From: Microbacterium paraoxydans
Lineage (GTDB): Bacteria > Actinomycetota > Actinomycetes > Actinomycetales > Microbacteriaceae
NCBI RefSeq assembly: GCF_020524545.1
Contig: NZ_JAIVLG010000009.1
Coordinates: 1 to 64,000, forward strand
Length of the DNA: 64,000 nucleotides
Direction: 5' to 3'
Position 1 is the stretch's first letter. Each line of letters begins with the position of its first letter. Below the pieces are notes generated by a model, which did no database searches, was not told the origin of the DNA, and saw only the letters and a program-made list of their open reading frames with translations. Positions 34,273-42,142 of the stretch are shown here, in pieces. The position numbers and the translations under genes are program-made.

Positions 34273-35102
34273 GCGGCGCGGTACCGCGCGAGAATCCGGT
34301 CCTCGAGATCTCGGGTGCGTCCCTGCATCGCGGCGATCGAGAGCTCTGGTCGGGACTCGACCTGACCGTGACCCCGGGAGAGTTCATCGCCGTGCTCGGA
34401 CCCTCCGGGTCGGGCAAGACCACTCTTCTGCGCAGCATCCTGGGACTTCAGCCGCTGTCGTCCGGGGTGATCGAGGTGGGCGGCGAGCCCGTGCACCGCG
34501 GCAACCCCCGCATCGGTTACATCCCGCAGCAGCGCTCGCTGGCGCCCGACACCAGCATGCGGGCTCGCGATCTCGTCGCCCTCGGAGTGCAGGGCAGCCG
34601 CTTCGGCTTCCCGATCCCGCACAGCGGCGACCGCGCGAAGGTCGACCGTCTGCTCGAGGCGGTCGGGGCGTCGGAGTTCGCCGAACGACGGGTGGGTCTG
34701 CTCTCGGGCGGAGAGCAGCAGCGACTCCGGGTCGGACAGGCTCTCGCCGACGAGCCCGCCCTGCTGCTGTGCGATGAACCGCTGTCGAACCTCGACCTCG
34801 CCAACCAGGTCGCGGTGACCGACATCATCGACCGTCAGCGCCGCGAGCGCGAGGCGGCGGTACTGTTCGTCACGCACGACATCAATCCGATCCTCGGCCG
34901 TGTCGACCGGATCCTGTACATCGCCGGGGGCCGATTCCTGCTCGGGACACCGGATGAAGTGCTGCAGACCCGCGTGCTCACCGACCTCTACGGCACCCCG
35001 GTGTTCGTGCTCCGTGCGGGCGACCGGTTGGTCGTCGTCGGAGTTCCCGATGCCGAACCGCACCACGACCACGGCGATCACGAGCACGGAGGAGCCGCAT
35101 GA
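34269..35102 (+). CDS. Zinc ABC transporter ATP-binding protein
   Basis: A 277-residue ATPase with Walker A GPSGSGKTTLL, Q-loop region YIPQQRS, signature LSGGEQQRL, Walker B LLLCDEPLSNLD and switch His in FVTHD. The His-rich tail (HHDHGDHEH) is unusual for an ATPase subunit and may sense or buffer zinc inside the cell. GTG start overlaps the upstream gene by 4 bp. Confidence 0.93.
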   Translation: MSGAVPRENPVLEISGASLHRGDRELWSGLDLTVTPGEFIAVLGPSGSGKTTLLRSILGLQPLSSGVIEVGGEPVHRGNPRIGYIPQQRSLAPDTSMRARDLVALGVQGSRFGFPIPHSGDRAKVDRLLEAVGASEFAERRVGLLSGGEQQRLRVGQALADEPALLLCDEPLSNLDLANQVAVTDIIDRQRREREAAVLFVTHDINPILGRVDRILYIAGGRFLLGTPDEVLQTRVLTDLYGTPVFVLRAGDRLVVVGVPDAEPHHDHGDHEHGGAA

Positions 35103-35977
35103 ACGTCGCATCGGCCTTGGTGCCGCTGGTCGACTGGAGCGACGTCTTCTCCTTCCAGGACTACGGCGAGCTGGTGGCCCTGCTCGCGAACTCGATCATC
35201 GCGGGCGCCGTCCTCGGCGTCGTCGGCGGTCTGATCGGCGTGTTCGTGATGCAGCGCGACCTGGCCTTCGCGGTGCACGGGGTCAGTGAACTGTCGTTCG
35301 CGGGTGCCGCGGCGGCCCTGCTGTTCGGCGGCAGCGTCGTGGCCGGATCCCTCGCGGGCGCGCTCGCCGCCGCGATCCTCATCGGCATCCTCGGCGCCAA
35401 GGCCAGGGACCGCAACTCGATCGTGGGTGTGCTGATGCCGTTCGGCCTGGGTCTCGGCATCCTCTTCCTCTCGCTCTACGACGGTCGCAGCGCCAACCGT
35501 TTCAGCTTGCTCACGGGGCAGATCGTGTCGGTGTCCACGCCCGACCTCGGATGGCTCATCGGGATCAGCCTGGTCGTGCTGCTCGGACTCCTGGTGATGT
35601 GGAACCCCCTCCGCTTCGACTCGCTCGACCCGGAGTCCGCCGCCGCCCGTGGCGTGCCGACCCGCGTGGTGAGTTTGTTGTTCATGGTGCTGCTCGGGCT
35701 GATAGTCGCGGTAAGCGTGCACATCATCGGGGCGCTGCTCGTGATGGCCCTGCTGGTGACCCCGGCGGCGGCGGCCATGCGTGTGACGGCCGGTCCGATC
35801 GCCGTGCCGTTGCTCGCTGCGCTGTTCGGGTTCGTCTCGGCGGTCGGCGGCATCCTGCTGGCCCTCGCCGGGACGCTGCCCGTGAGCCCCTACATCACGA
35901 CGCTCTCGTTCACGATCTACGTCGTGTGCTGGATCGTGCAGCGGGCGCGGTCCCGGGTCCGTCGCGTGCGGGTCTGA
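35099..35977 (+). CDS. Zinc ABC transporter permease
   Basis: A 292-residue ABC-3 family permease with eight or nine helices. It has the coupling segment VHGVSELSFAGAAAALLFG and the late MALLVTPAAAAM helix typical of ZnuB/MntB. It overlaps the ATPase gene by 4 bp. The C-terminus is short and basic. Repeat copy D begins 20 bp after the stop. Confidence 0.92.
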   Translation: MNVASALVPLVDWSDVFSFQDYGELVALLANSIIAGAVLGVVGGLIGVFVMQRDLAFAVHGVSELSFAGAAAALLFGGSVVAGSLAGALAAAILIGILGAKARDRNSIVGVLMPFGLGLGILFLSLYDGRSANRFSLLTGQIVSVSTPDLGWLIGISLVVLLGLLVMWNPLRFDSLDPESAAARGVPTRVVSLLFMVLLGLIVAVSVHIIGALLVMALLVTPAAAAMRVTAGPIAVPLLAALFGFVSAVGGILLALAGTLPVSPYITTLSFTIYVVCWIVQRARSRVRRVRV

Positions 35978-35997
35978 GTGCCACCACCCCCGGCGCT

Positions 35998-36056
35998 TTC
36001 GAATCGCGTGAATGGTCGCTTTTCCGTCCGAAGTGCGACCATTCACGCGATTCGAA
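35998..36056. repeat. Palindromic intergenic repeat, copy D (best-conserved)
   Basis: 22-bp arms (35998-36019 and 36035-36056) pair perfectly around a 15-nt loop. The left arm begins TTCGAATCGCGTGAATGG. It is the reference copy for the family and lies between the zinc permease gene and zur. Confidence 0.88.
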
Positions 36057-36097
36057 CGGGGCGCGGCCGCTCCCAGCCCTCGCCAACCCCGGCGGCC

Positions 36098-36103
36098 TAG
36101 ACT
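36098..36103 (+). promoter_or_regulatory. -10 element, leaderless type
   Basis: TAGACT lies 6 nt before ATG 36110 with no Shine-Dalgarno. No Zur-type palindrome is seen in this promoter. Confidence 0.5.
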
Positions 36104-36109
36104 CGACGT

Positions 36110-36526
36110 ATGGCTCAGCGGAACACCTGGCAGCGCGAACGCGTGCGCGAAGCACTCGCCGACGCTCGCGGATTCGTGAGTGCGCAGAGCCTGCACGCCT
36201 CCCTGCGCGACGACAACACCGGCATCGGCTTGGCGACCGTGTACCGCGCTCTCGCGGGACTCGCCGCCTCCGGTGACGCCGACTCGCTGCAGAGCCCCGA
36301 GGGCGAGGCGCTGTATCGCGCCTGCACGACCCAGGGCCACCACCACCACCTCATCTGCCGATCGTGCGGACTGACGGTCGAGATCGAGGCCAAGGACGTC
36401 GAGCAGTGGGCGCATCGCACCGCAGCGCTGCACGGCTTTACCGATGCCGCCCACGTGGTGGACATCTTCGGGTTGTGCACCCCGTGCGCGAACAAGCGTG
36501 ACGCCGAACGGGCTGCGAACGCGTGA
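36110..36526 (+). CDS. Fur-family regulator, probably Zur
   Basis: A 138-residue Fur-family protein. The N-terminal wHTH (RVREALADARGFVSAQSLHA, GIGLATVYRALAGLA) precedes a C-terminal dimerisation domain with HHHLICRSCGLTVEI and GLCTPCANK: the two CxxC pairs of the structural zinc site. Its place next to znuACB and a zinc-permease pair argues for Zur, the zinc-responsive repressor. It overlaps the permease gene by 4 bp. Confidence 0.9.
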   Translation: MAQRNTWQRERVREALADARGFVSAQSLHASLRDDNTGIGLATVYRALAGLAASGDADSLQSPEGEALYRACTTQGHHHHLICRSCGLTVEIEAKDVEQWAHRTAALHGFTDAAHVVDIFGLCTPCANKRDAERAANA

Positions 36527-37563
36527 GCCCCTCGGCAGCGACGGCGACCCGTCACGGTCACTCCCACCGCCCGGCGCCCACCGCGCGCTCGGCGTGGATC
36601 GGCGTCGGCCTCGGTGCCGTCATCGTCGCGGCGCTCTTCCTGGTCGACGCCTTCCTGCCGACCCTGTTCCCGGCGTCACTGCCCACCCGCGCGCAGGACG
36701 GCCTCACCCTCGCCCTGAGCGTGTTGATCGAGGCGCTCCCGTTCGTGATCCTCGGCGTGCTGCTGTCGATCGTGGTGCAGGTCTGGTTGCCCGCCGATGT
36801 CATCCACCGCTGGCTGCCGAAGCGCGCGTGGGCTCGGCGTGCCGTGCTGTCGCTGCTGGGGATGCTCATCCCCGTGTGCGAGTGCGGCAACGTGCCCTTC
36901 GCCCGGGGGCTCATGATGCGCGGTCTCGCCCCGGCTGAGGCGATGACCTTCCTGATCGCAGCGCCGATCGTGAACCCGATCGTGATCCTCACCACGCACG
37001 CCGCGTTCGGCTGGGACGGCGGGATCCTCGTGGCGCGCCTCGTCGGCGGGTACCTGATCGCGAACCTGATCGGCTGGATCTACAGTCGTCACCCCGACCC
37101 CGACGGCATGCTCACGCAGCGCTTCGTCGACACCTGCGACCGGGTCACACACGAACCCGGCACGCCGGTGCGCCGGAGCCTGACCCAGTTCCTCATCGAG
37201 TTGCGTGCTGTCATGCCCGCGCTGGTCATCGGTTCCGCGCTCGCCGGTGCCGTGCAGGTGCTGATCCCCCGGGAGTGGCTGCTCGCGATCGGCTCCAACC
37301 CGGTGCTGTCGATCGTGGCCATGATGGCGCTCGCGATGACGGTCGCCATCTGCTCGAACGTCGACGCGTTCTTCGCACTGTCGTTCGCCTCGACGTTCTC
37401 GTCCGGTGCGATCGTCGCGTTCCTGCTGGTCGGACCCCTCGTCGACATCAAGATGCTCGCGCTCATGCGCACCACCTTCACCGGCCGCACGCTGGTCGGG
37501 ATCGTCGGGATCGTCCTGGCATCGGCATTCGCGATCGGGATCGGGGTGAACGTCCTTGTCTGA
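36523..37563 (+). CDS. Permease, DUF318/ArsP_1-like (YraQ/YcgR family)
   Basis: A 346-residue membrane protein with eight helices. Two internally similar halves carry LIEALPFVILGVLLS and PVCECGNVPFARGL (the conserved CxCG segment), then VIGSALAGAVQVLIP and CSNVDAFFALSFAS. In Bacillus the ycgR-ycgQ homologues belong to the Zur regulon. The cargo is unproved. GTG start overlaps zur; it overlaps the next gene by 8 bp. Confidence 0.85.
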   Translation: MSPSAATATRHGHSHRPAPTARSAWIGVGLGAVIVAALFLVDAFLPTLFPASLPTRAQDGLTLALSVLIEALPFVILGVLLSIVVQVWLPADVIHRWLPKRAWARRAVLSLLGMLIPVCECGNVPFARGLMMRGLAPAEAMTFLIAAPIVNPIVILTTHAAFGWDGGILVARLVGGYLIANLIGWIYSRHPDPDGMLTQRFVDTCDRVTHEPGTPVRRSLTQFLIELRAVMPALVIGSALAGAVQVLIPREWLLAIGSNPVLSIVAMMALAMTVAICSNVDAFFALSFASTFSSGAIVAFLLVGPLVDIKMLALMRTTFTGRTLVGIVGIVLASAFAIGIGVNVLV

Positions 37564-38353
37564 GCAGACCGCCACACGTGCGCGTGCCCTCGGCACCCGC
37601 TGGCTCGGGGTGGGCCTCGCCGCGGTGATCGCGGTCGTCACCCTCGGCCTCGGTATCACCGGGCGCCTCACGCTCTACATCAGCCCCGAAACCGTATGGT
37701 TCGCGTGCGCGGCCGCGGTCGTCACGCTGGCCGGCGCGGTCTGGTCGTGCACCTTGCCCCTCGGCGAGGAGGGCGATCACGGACATGACCACGGGCACGG
37801 TACGGAGGTGGCCGTCGAAACGGAATCCGGGCCGTCCGCGACGCCGCACCGTCGTTCCCTCGCGGGCGTCGGCGCGGTGACGGGGGGTGTGATCGCCTCA
37901 GGCGTCGTCATCGCGGCCCTGGTGCTGCCGCCGGCGTCGCTCTCGGTCGAGCTGGCGATGTCGCGTGCGGGGGAGCAGAGCGCGCTGTTCGCCGGCTCCG
38001 ACACCGTCGCACTCGGCGTCGCCGACACCTCGACCTTCGGCGTCGGCGACTGGGCGAGCGTGTTCGCGGCCTCGACGAACACCTCGGCCTACGACGGTGC
38101 GCCCGTGACGCTCATCGGCTTCGTGACCCCGGGATCGGGCGACGGCGTGAACCTGACCCGCCTGGTGATCACGCACTGCGTGATCGATGCGCAGACCGCC
38201 GCACTGCCGGTGACGGTCGACCCGGACGACTATCCGACCGGGCAGTGGGTCGAGGTCACCGGAACCGTGCGCGCGGACGGTGAAGGGAAGCTCCACATCG
38301 AACCGACCGACGTCGTCGCGATCGACGAGCCGGGGGACCCGTATGAGTACTGA
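37556..38353 (+). CDS. TIGR03943-family (YcgQ-like) permease partner
   Basis: A 265-residue protein with two hydrophobic helices near the N-terminus, a His-rich cytoplasmic loop (GDHGHDHGHG, about 75-85), another helix about 105-130 and an extracytoplasmic domain with RLVITHCVIDAQTAA, typical of the family that accompanies the YraQ-type permease. Probable start is TTG 37556, inside the permease gene. The His cluster suits zinc handling. Confidence 0.82.
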   Translation: MSEQTATRARALGTRWLGVGLAAVIAVVTLGLGITGRLTLYISPETVWFACAAAVVTLAGAVWSCTLPLGEEGDHGHDHGHGTEVAVETESGPSATPHRRSLAGVGAVTGGVIASGVVIAALVLPPASLSVELAMSRAGEQSALFAGSDTVALGVADTSTFGVGDWASVFAASTNTSAYDGAPVTLIGFVTPGSGDGVNLTRLVITHCVIDAQTAALPVTVDPDDYPTGQWVEVTGTVRADGEGKLHIEPTDVVAIDEPGDPYEY

Positions 38354-40157
38354 CGACGAGCGCCCGGAGACGCCCGCCGTCCCGCGCACCCGTGCCGAAC
38401 TGCGCGCGGCCCGCGAAGCCGCAGAGGCGGCGGAGGCCGAGCGGATCGAACGCGCGGTCACCCCGCCGGATCACGCTGCACAGCCCGCCGACGAGCCCGA
38501 TGCCGACGAGGACGGCGCCGATCTTCGTGAAGCCGCCCTTCGTGAGGCGGCGGTGCGCTGGGCCGGTGAAAGGGAGGTCGCGGAACAGGAGGCCGCCGCA
38601 CGGAAGATGGCCGCGTTCGAGGCCGCCGCGCGGGAGGACGCCGAGGCCACAGCGCTGCCTGCCGTTCCTGTGGCGCCCGAGCCTGTGTTCGTCGGGGCCG
38701 CCCCGCAGATCGATGAGGCGGCGGCGACATCGGATCCCGCTGAGCCCTCGGTGACGGTTGCGTCCGAGGCAGCGGCCCCGAGCCCGCCACGGAACCCGCG
38801 GAGGTTCCTCCTCACTCTCGGCGCAGTGCTCGGCGTCCTCGTGCTCGCCGGCACCGGTCTCGGTATCGTCAGTCTCCTGCAGGGGCCGCGGATCAGCGAT
38901 GTGCAGGTGGACGCGGAACATGCGATCGAGTCCTCCGGGAGCAGGGTCATCCTCACCGCGAACCAAGCCCTGGCCGACATCGACCCCGAGCAGGTCACGG
39001 TCGAGCCGGCCACGCCGTTCACGGTCGATGCCGCGGGCCGTGGCGTCGGCGTCCGCTTCACGGTGCCGCTCGACGACTCGACGGAATACACGATCCGCGT
39101 CGCCGACGTCGCCGGTGCGGGGGGCGGTCCGACCAGCACCTTGACCACGTCGTTCACGACGCCGGCGTCCACGATCTTCCTGCTCCACCGTGACGTCGAC
39201 GGCAAGGACAAGATCTTCCTCACCGACCTCAAGGGCGACGGGGTGGCGGTGTACGAGCACGAGAAGATCAACGACTTCCGAGCCACCTCGACGGAGCTCG
39301 TGGTCGCGGTCGAGGAGGAAGACGGCTCCCACCTCCTCGTGATGGACCGCGACGGGAAGAACCAGCGCGAACTCGACCTGCCAGGCGACGGCTACGTGGG
39401 CGCGGTCCAGGTCTCCGACCGCGGCGGTCTGGTCGGGTACAGCTACTCGGACCGCGAGCTCAGCGATGACGAAGGGCGCGCGAGCGTGCTCGTCACCCAG
39501 TCGCTGAGCGGCAAGGACGAGCCGCAGGTGATCGAGGTCGCCGGTGCGGAGGCGAGCGTCTTCGTGTGGCAGTTCGTCCCCGACAGCGCGGCCGTGCTGT
39601 TCATCGACTTCGACGGTGCGCTGTCGCTCGTGGACCGCTCGAGCGACGCGGGCGTGCAGTCCCTCGGTCTCGCCGCCATGATCCAGGGCATCTCCCGCGG
39701 CACCTACACCGCCATAGTGGAGCGCCTCGACGGGGCCGTGGTCGAGCTCAACCTCGCGGACGGATCGGAGCAGCCGCTCGCGGCATCCGACCCCGACTAC
39801 GGCACGGCGACCTCGATCACCCCGTTCCCCGGAGGCACGCTCCGGCATGTCGTCGCGCGTGACGAGGCGGGGCTGCCGATCGGGCAGGCCGTCGTCCGCG
39901 TGGACGACGACGGCCAGGCCACGCCGTTGGTCGAGATCGGGGCGACCGATTCGATCCTGCAGGCGTGCGCCTCCCCGAGCGGTCAGTACGCGGCCGTGGC
40001 GATCGCACCCGACTTGGCGAACAACCCCTACGACGGGATGCTGCTGCCCCTGCCCGAGAAGGTCGAGACGCACCTCATCGACATGGAGAGCGGCAAGGAG
40101 ATGGTCGCCCTCACCGGGTTCGACGCGTCCTGGTGCCAGACGGCTCCGCGGTTCTGA
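38343..40157 (+). CDS. Membrane-anchored protein with long acidic N-terminus and propeller-like ectodomain
   Basis: A 604-residue protein. Residues 1-150 are Ala/Glu/Arg-rich and disordered or coiled (TRAELRAAREAAEAAEAER). One transmembrane helix at about 155-180 (FLLTLGAVLGVLVLAGTGLG). A Big/Ig-like region follows (about 185-280). Residues 285-600 hold repeated beta-strands with FLLHRDVDGKDKIFLTD-, LLVMDRDGKNQREL- and LVDRSSDAG-type turns suggesting a TolB/WD-like propeller. Function unknown; perhaps an envelope sensor. It overlaps the YcgQ-like gene by 11 bp. Confidence 0.7.
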   Translation: MSTDDERPETPAVPRTRAELRAAREAAEAAEAERIERAVTPPDHAAQPADEPDADEDGADLREAALREAAVRWAGEREVAEQEAAARKMAAFEAAAREDAEATALPAVPVAPEPVFVGAAPQIDEAAATSDPAEPSVTVASEAAAPSPPRNPRRFLLTLGAVLGVLVLAGTGLGIVSLLQGPRISDVQVDAEHAIESSGSRVILTANQALADIDPEQVTVEPATPFTVDAAGRGVGVRFTVPLDDSTEYTIRVADVAGAGGGPTSTLTTSFTTPASTIFLLHRDVDGKDKIFLTDLKGDGVAVYEHEKINDFRATSTELVVAVEEEDGSHLLVMDRDGKNQRELDLPGDGYVGAVQVSDRGGLVGYSYSDRELSDDEGRASVLVTQSLSGKDEPQVIEVAGAEASVFVWQFVPDSAAVLFIDFDGALSLVDRSSDAGVQSLGLAAMIQGISRGTYTAIVERLDGAVVELNLADGSEQPLAASDPDYGTATSITPFPGGTLRHVVARDEAGLPIGQAVVRVDDDGQATPLVEIGATDSILQACASPSGQYAAVAIAPDLANNPYDGMLLPLPEKVETHLIDMESGKEMVALTGFDASWCQTAPRF

Positions 40158-40158
40158 G

Positions 40159-40902
40159 ATGCCGCAGCACGGTGGCCTGCGGCGAGCAGCCCGCGCGGAC
40201 CTGAGCGGTTCGGCGGTCGAGGTCGCGCCGCTGCTGCTCGGAGGCGAGCTCCGGACGCTCGCCGTGGGCCCTGACGGCGCGGATCCCTTCGAGGTGCGGC
40301 TGCGCATCACCGAGGTCGAGGCGTACCACGGGCAGGGGACCGGCGAGACCGCGGACCCCGGATCCCACGCACGGATGGGGCGCACGCCTCGCAACGCGAC
40401 GATGTGGGGCGAGCCAGGGCACCTCTACGTCTACCTGAGCCATGGCATCCACTCCTGCGTCAATGTGGTGTGCGGACCCGCGGGGCAGGGCGACGGCGTG
40501 CTGCTGCGCGCGGGAGAGATCGTGGCCGGAGCTGACGCCGCGGCACAGCGCCGTGGCGCGACGCTGCCGCTCAGCCGCATCGCGCGACGGGACCTCGCGC
40601 GCGGCCCCGGTCGTCTCGGACAGGCCGTGGGGCTGCGACACCCGCTGCATGACGGCATCGACGCGGTCACCGGCGAGGAACGGCACGGGGCCAGGGCTGA
40701 GCTGTGGCTCGGCGGGCCTCGCGACGACGTGGTGCGCGGCCCCAGGGTCGGTGTCGCGGGCGTCGCCGGGACCGACGCCTTCCCCTGGCGCTTCTGGATC
40801 GACGCGGATCCGACCGTGTCTCCGTTCCGGTGGGGGAGAGGAGCCGCCGAGCTTTCGAATCGCGTGAATGGTTCGAAATCACTCCCGGATGCGACCACTT
40901 GA
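40159..40902 (+). CDS. DNA-3-methyladenine glycosylase (AAG/MPG family)
   Basis: A 247-residue base-excision glycosylase of the AAG fold. It shows RITEVEAYHG with the catalytic Glu, DPGSHARMGRTPRNATMWG, and GHLYVYLSHGIHSCVNVV with the intercalating Tyr region. It removes alkylated purines. The last 16 residues (232-247), including the stop codon, are encoded by palindromic repeat copy E, so the natural end near TVSPFRWG has been replaced or extended. Confidence 0.9.
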   Translation: MPQHGGLRRAARADLSGSAVEVAPLLLGGELRTLAVGPDGADPFEVRLRITEVEAYHGQGTGETADPGSHARMGRTPRNATMWGEPGHLYVYLSHGIHSCVNVVCGPAGQGDGVLLRAGEIVAGADAAAQRRGATLPLSRIARRDLARGPGRLGQAVGLRHPLHDGIDAVTGEERHGARAELWLGGPRDDVVRGPRVGVAGVAGTDAFPWRFWIDADPTVSPFRWGRGAAELSNRVNGSKSLPDATT

Positions 40903-40912
40903 GCGATTCGAA
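40854..40912. repeat. Palindromic intergenic repeat, copy E (overlaps a coding 3' end)
   Basis: The arms begin TTCGAATCGCGTGAATGG and end AGCGATTCGAA. The stem is imperfect (left GTGAATGGTTCG against right GCGACCACTTGAGC). It supplies the final codons and the TGA of the glycosylase gene. It is the most diverged complete copy apart from B. Confidence 0.8.
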
Positions 40913-40941
40913 CGTCGGGGCTATGTGAGTCGACTCCGTGC

Positions 40942-40947
40942 TAGACT
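40942..40947 (+). promoter_or_regulatory. -10 element TAGACT of the ribosomal protein cluster
   Basis: TAGACT placed about 10 nt before the structured leader. A -35 is not obvious. Confidence 0.4.
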
Positions 40948-40953
40948 GACTCT

Positions 40954-41074
40954 TTGTCTGCGCACACTCCTGTGCGCAGTTCGCATGCTTCCCCTTCCGT
41001 GGCCGAGAGATCGGCGGGTCGGATGGCGTGCAGACAAGGGATCTTGGGTGGGGCCGTCCGGCCTCACGGTATAG
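40954..41074 (+). promoter_or_regulatory. Structured 5' leader of the rpmB-rpmG-rpsN operon
   Basis: Four helices can be drawn. H1: CTGCGCAC/GTGCGCAG (40958-40965/40972-40979). H2: TTGTCTGC/GCAGACAA (40954-40961/41030-41037). H3: GCCGA-GAGA-TCGGC with a GNRA loop (41002-41015). H4: a GC-rich stem around GGGGCC/GGCCTC close to the ribosome site AGAAGGAG. H1 and H2 share CTGC (40958-40961) and exclude each other, as expected for a switch. Confidence 0.5.
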
Positions 41075-41088
41075 AAGGAGTCACCATC

Positions 41089-41325
41089 ATGGCAGCAGTG
41101 TGCCAGGTGACCGGAGCAGTTCCCGGCTTCGGTCACAACGTCTCGCACTCGCACCGCCGGACGAAGCGCCGCTTCGACCCGAACGTGCAGAAGAAGACCT
41201 ATTTCGTTCCGTCGCTCGGTCGTAAGATCACCCTCAACGTGTCCGCCAAGGGCATCAAGGTGATCGACGCCCGCGGCATCGAGAACGTGGTCAAGGACCT
41301 CCAGGCGAAGGGTGTGAAGCTCTAA
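41089..41325 (+). CDS. rpmB: 50S ribosomal protein L28
   Basis: A 78-residue L28 beginning [20 protein letters not shown]. It has VCQVTG where zinc-type L28 has CxxC, so it is the zinc-independent form. AGAAGGAG ribosome site 8 nt upstream. Its stop overlaps the rpmG start by 1 bp (TAATG). Confidence 0.95.
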   Translation: MAAVCQVTGAVPGFGHNVSHSHRRTKRRFDPNVQKKTYFVPSLGRKITLNVSAKGIKVIDARGIENVVKDLQAKGVKL

Positions 41326-41495
41326 TGGCCAAGAAGGCTCAGGACGTCCGTCCGATCATCAAGCTGCGTTCGACGGCAGGTACGGGTTACACCTACGTGA
41401 CGAAGAAGAACCGCCGCAACACCCCCGACCGCCTCGTGCTCAAGAAGTACGACCCGGTCATCCGTCAGCACGTCGAATTCCGAGAGGAGCGTTGA
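41325..41495 (+). CDS. rpmG: 50S ribosomal protein L33
   Basis: A 56-residue L33 beginning [20 protein letters not shown] and containing [14 protein letters not shown]. There is no Cys at all, so this is the zinc-independent (C-minus) form. It lies between rpmB and rpsN with overlapping or nearly overlapping ends. Confidence 0.95.
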   Translation: MAKKAQDVRPIIKLRSTAGTGYTYVTKKNRRNTPDRLVLKKYDPVIRQHVEFREER

Positions 41496-41498
41496 TCA

Positions 41499-41804
41499 AT
41501 GGCTAAGAAGAGCAAGATCGCTCGCAACGAGCAGCGCAAGGTCATCGTCGAGCGTTACGCCGAGCGTCGCGCCGAGCTGAAGAAGACCCTGGTCGACCCG
41601 AACGCCACCGACGAGGCCCGCGAGGCCGCACGCGTCGGCCTGCAGAAGCTGCCGCGCAACGCATCGCCGGCTCGCGTGCGTTCGCGCGACGTCATCGACG
41701 GCCGCCCCCGCGGTGTCCTCACGAAGTTCGGCATCTCGCGTGTCCGCTTCCGTGACATGGCACACCGCGGCGAGCTGCCCGGCGTGACCAAGTCGAGCTG
41801 GTAA
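41499..41804 (+). CDS. rpsN: 30S ribosomal protein S14, long Cys-free form
   Basis: A 101-residue S14. The long form lacks the CxxC...CxxC zinc ribbon of the 61-residue type-Z protein. It ends [19 protein letters not shown], the conserved S14 tail. GAGAGGAG ribosome site upstream. Last gene of the cluster, followed by a strong terminator. Confidence 0.95.
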   Translation: MAKKSKIARNEQRKVIVERYAERRAELKKTLVDPNATDEAREAARVGLQKLPRNASPARVRSRDVIDGRPRGVLTKFGISRVRFRDMAHRGELPGVTKSSW

Positions 41805-41819
41805 GTCTCAGCACACCGT

Positions 41820-41857
41820 CGAAAGGGGCGGGGATCTTCGGATCCCCGCCCCTTTCG
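41820..41857 (+). terminator. Intrinsic-type hairpin after rpsN
   Basis: A 17-bp perfect stem, including GAAAGGGGCGGGGATC, capped by a TTCG tetraloop, 15 bp after the rpsN stop. T-rich tail is lacking, as is common in high-GC actinobacteria. Confidence 0.85.
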
Positions 41858-41906
41858 CATCCCCCTCGCGCGTCGTCTCCCTCCCACGCGTTCGACCCTG
41901 CCCTCC

Positions 41907-42035
41907 CACTCGCGTTCTGAAGGACTTCTCGCGAATCGAAGGAGTGGATCCTAGATTCTCTCCTTCATTCCGCGAGGTCTCCTTCATTCGGCGAGGTCTC
42001 CTTCATTCGGCGAGGTCTCCTTCATTCCGCGAGGT
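41907..42035. repeat. 19-bp-unit inverted/direct array, locus 2
   Basis: Two reverse units (41907-41925, 41926-41944), a 15-bp spacer (41945-41959), then four forward units (41960-41978, 41979-41997, 41998-42016, 42017-42035). Forward units are CTCCTTCATTCCGCGAGGT (first and fourth) or CTCCTTCATTCGGCGAGGT (second and third). This array fills most of the 338-bp gene-free stretch 41805-42142; the rest holds the rpsN terminator and the presumed promoter of the next gene. Confidence 0.9.
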
Positions 42036-42142
42036 CCCCTCCGGCGGGTCTGTTCCTGCACCGGGGCACCTGAGCGAAGAGGTCTGCGCTCCTGCTGGTG
42101 ATCCGGTGATGGCCCATGGTCCTCCGGAGGCAGGATCGTCCG

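Noticed and set aside
41002..41015. tRNA-like hairpin in the rpmB leader
   Set aside because: No cloverleaf, T-loop or anticodon arrangement can be drawn; only isolated stems.
40925..41088. Zur box upstream of rpmB
   Set aside because: No TAATG-N5-CATTA-like palindrome is present, unlike upstream of znuA; the symmetry there is RNA-like stems.
41960..42035. CRISPR array from the four tandem 19-bp units
   Set aside because: Units are contiguous without unique spacers, and no cas gene is present. They belong to the inverted/direct array family.
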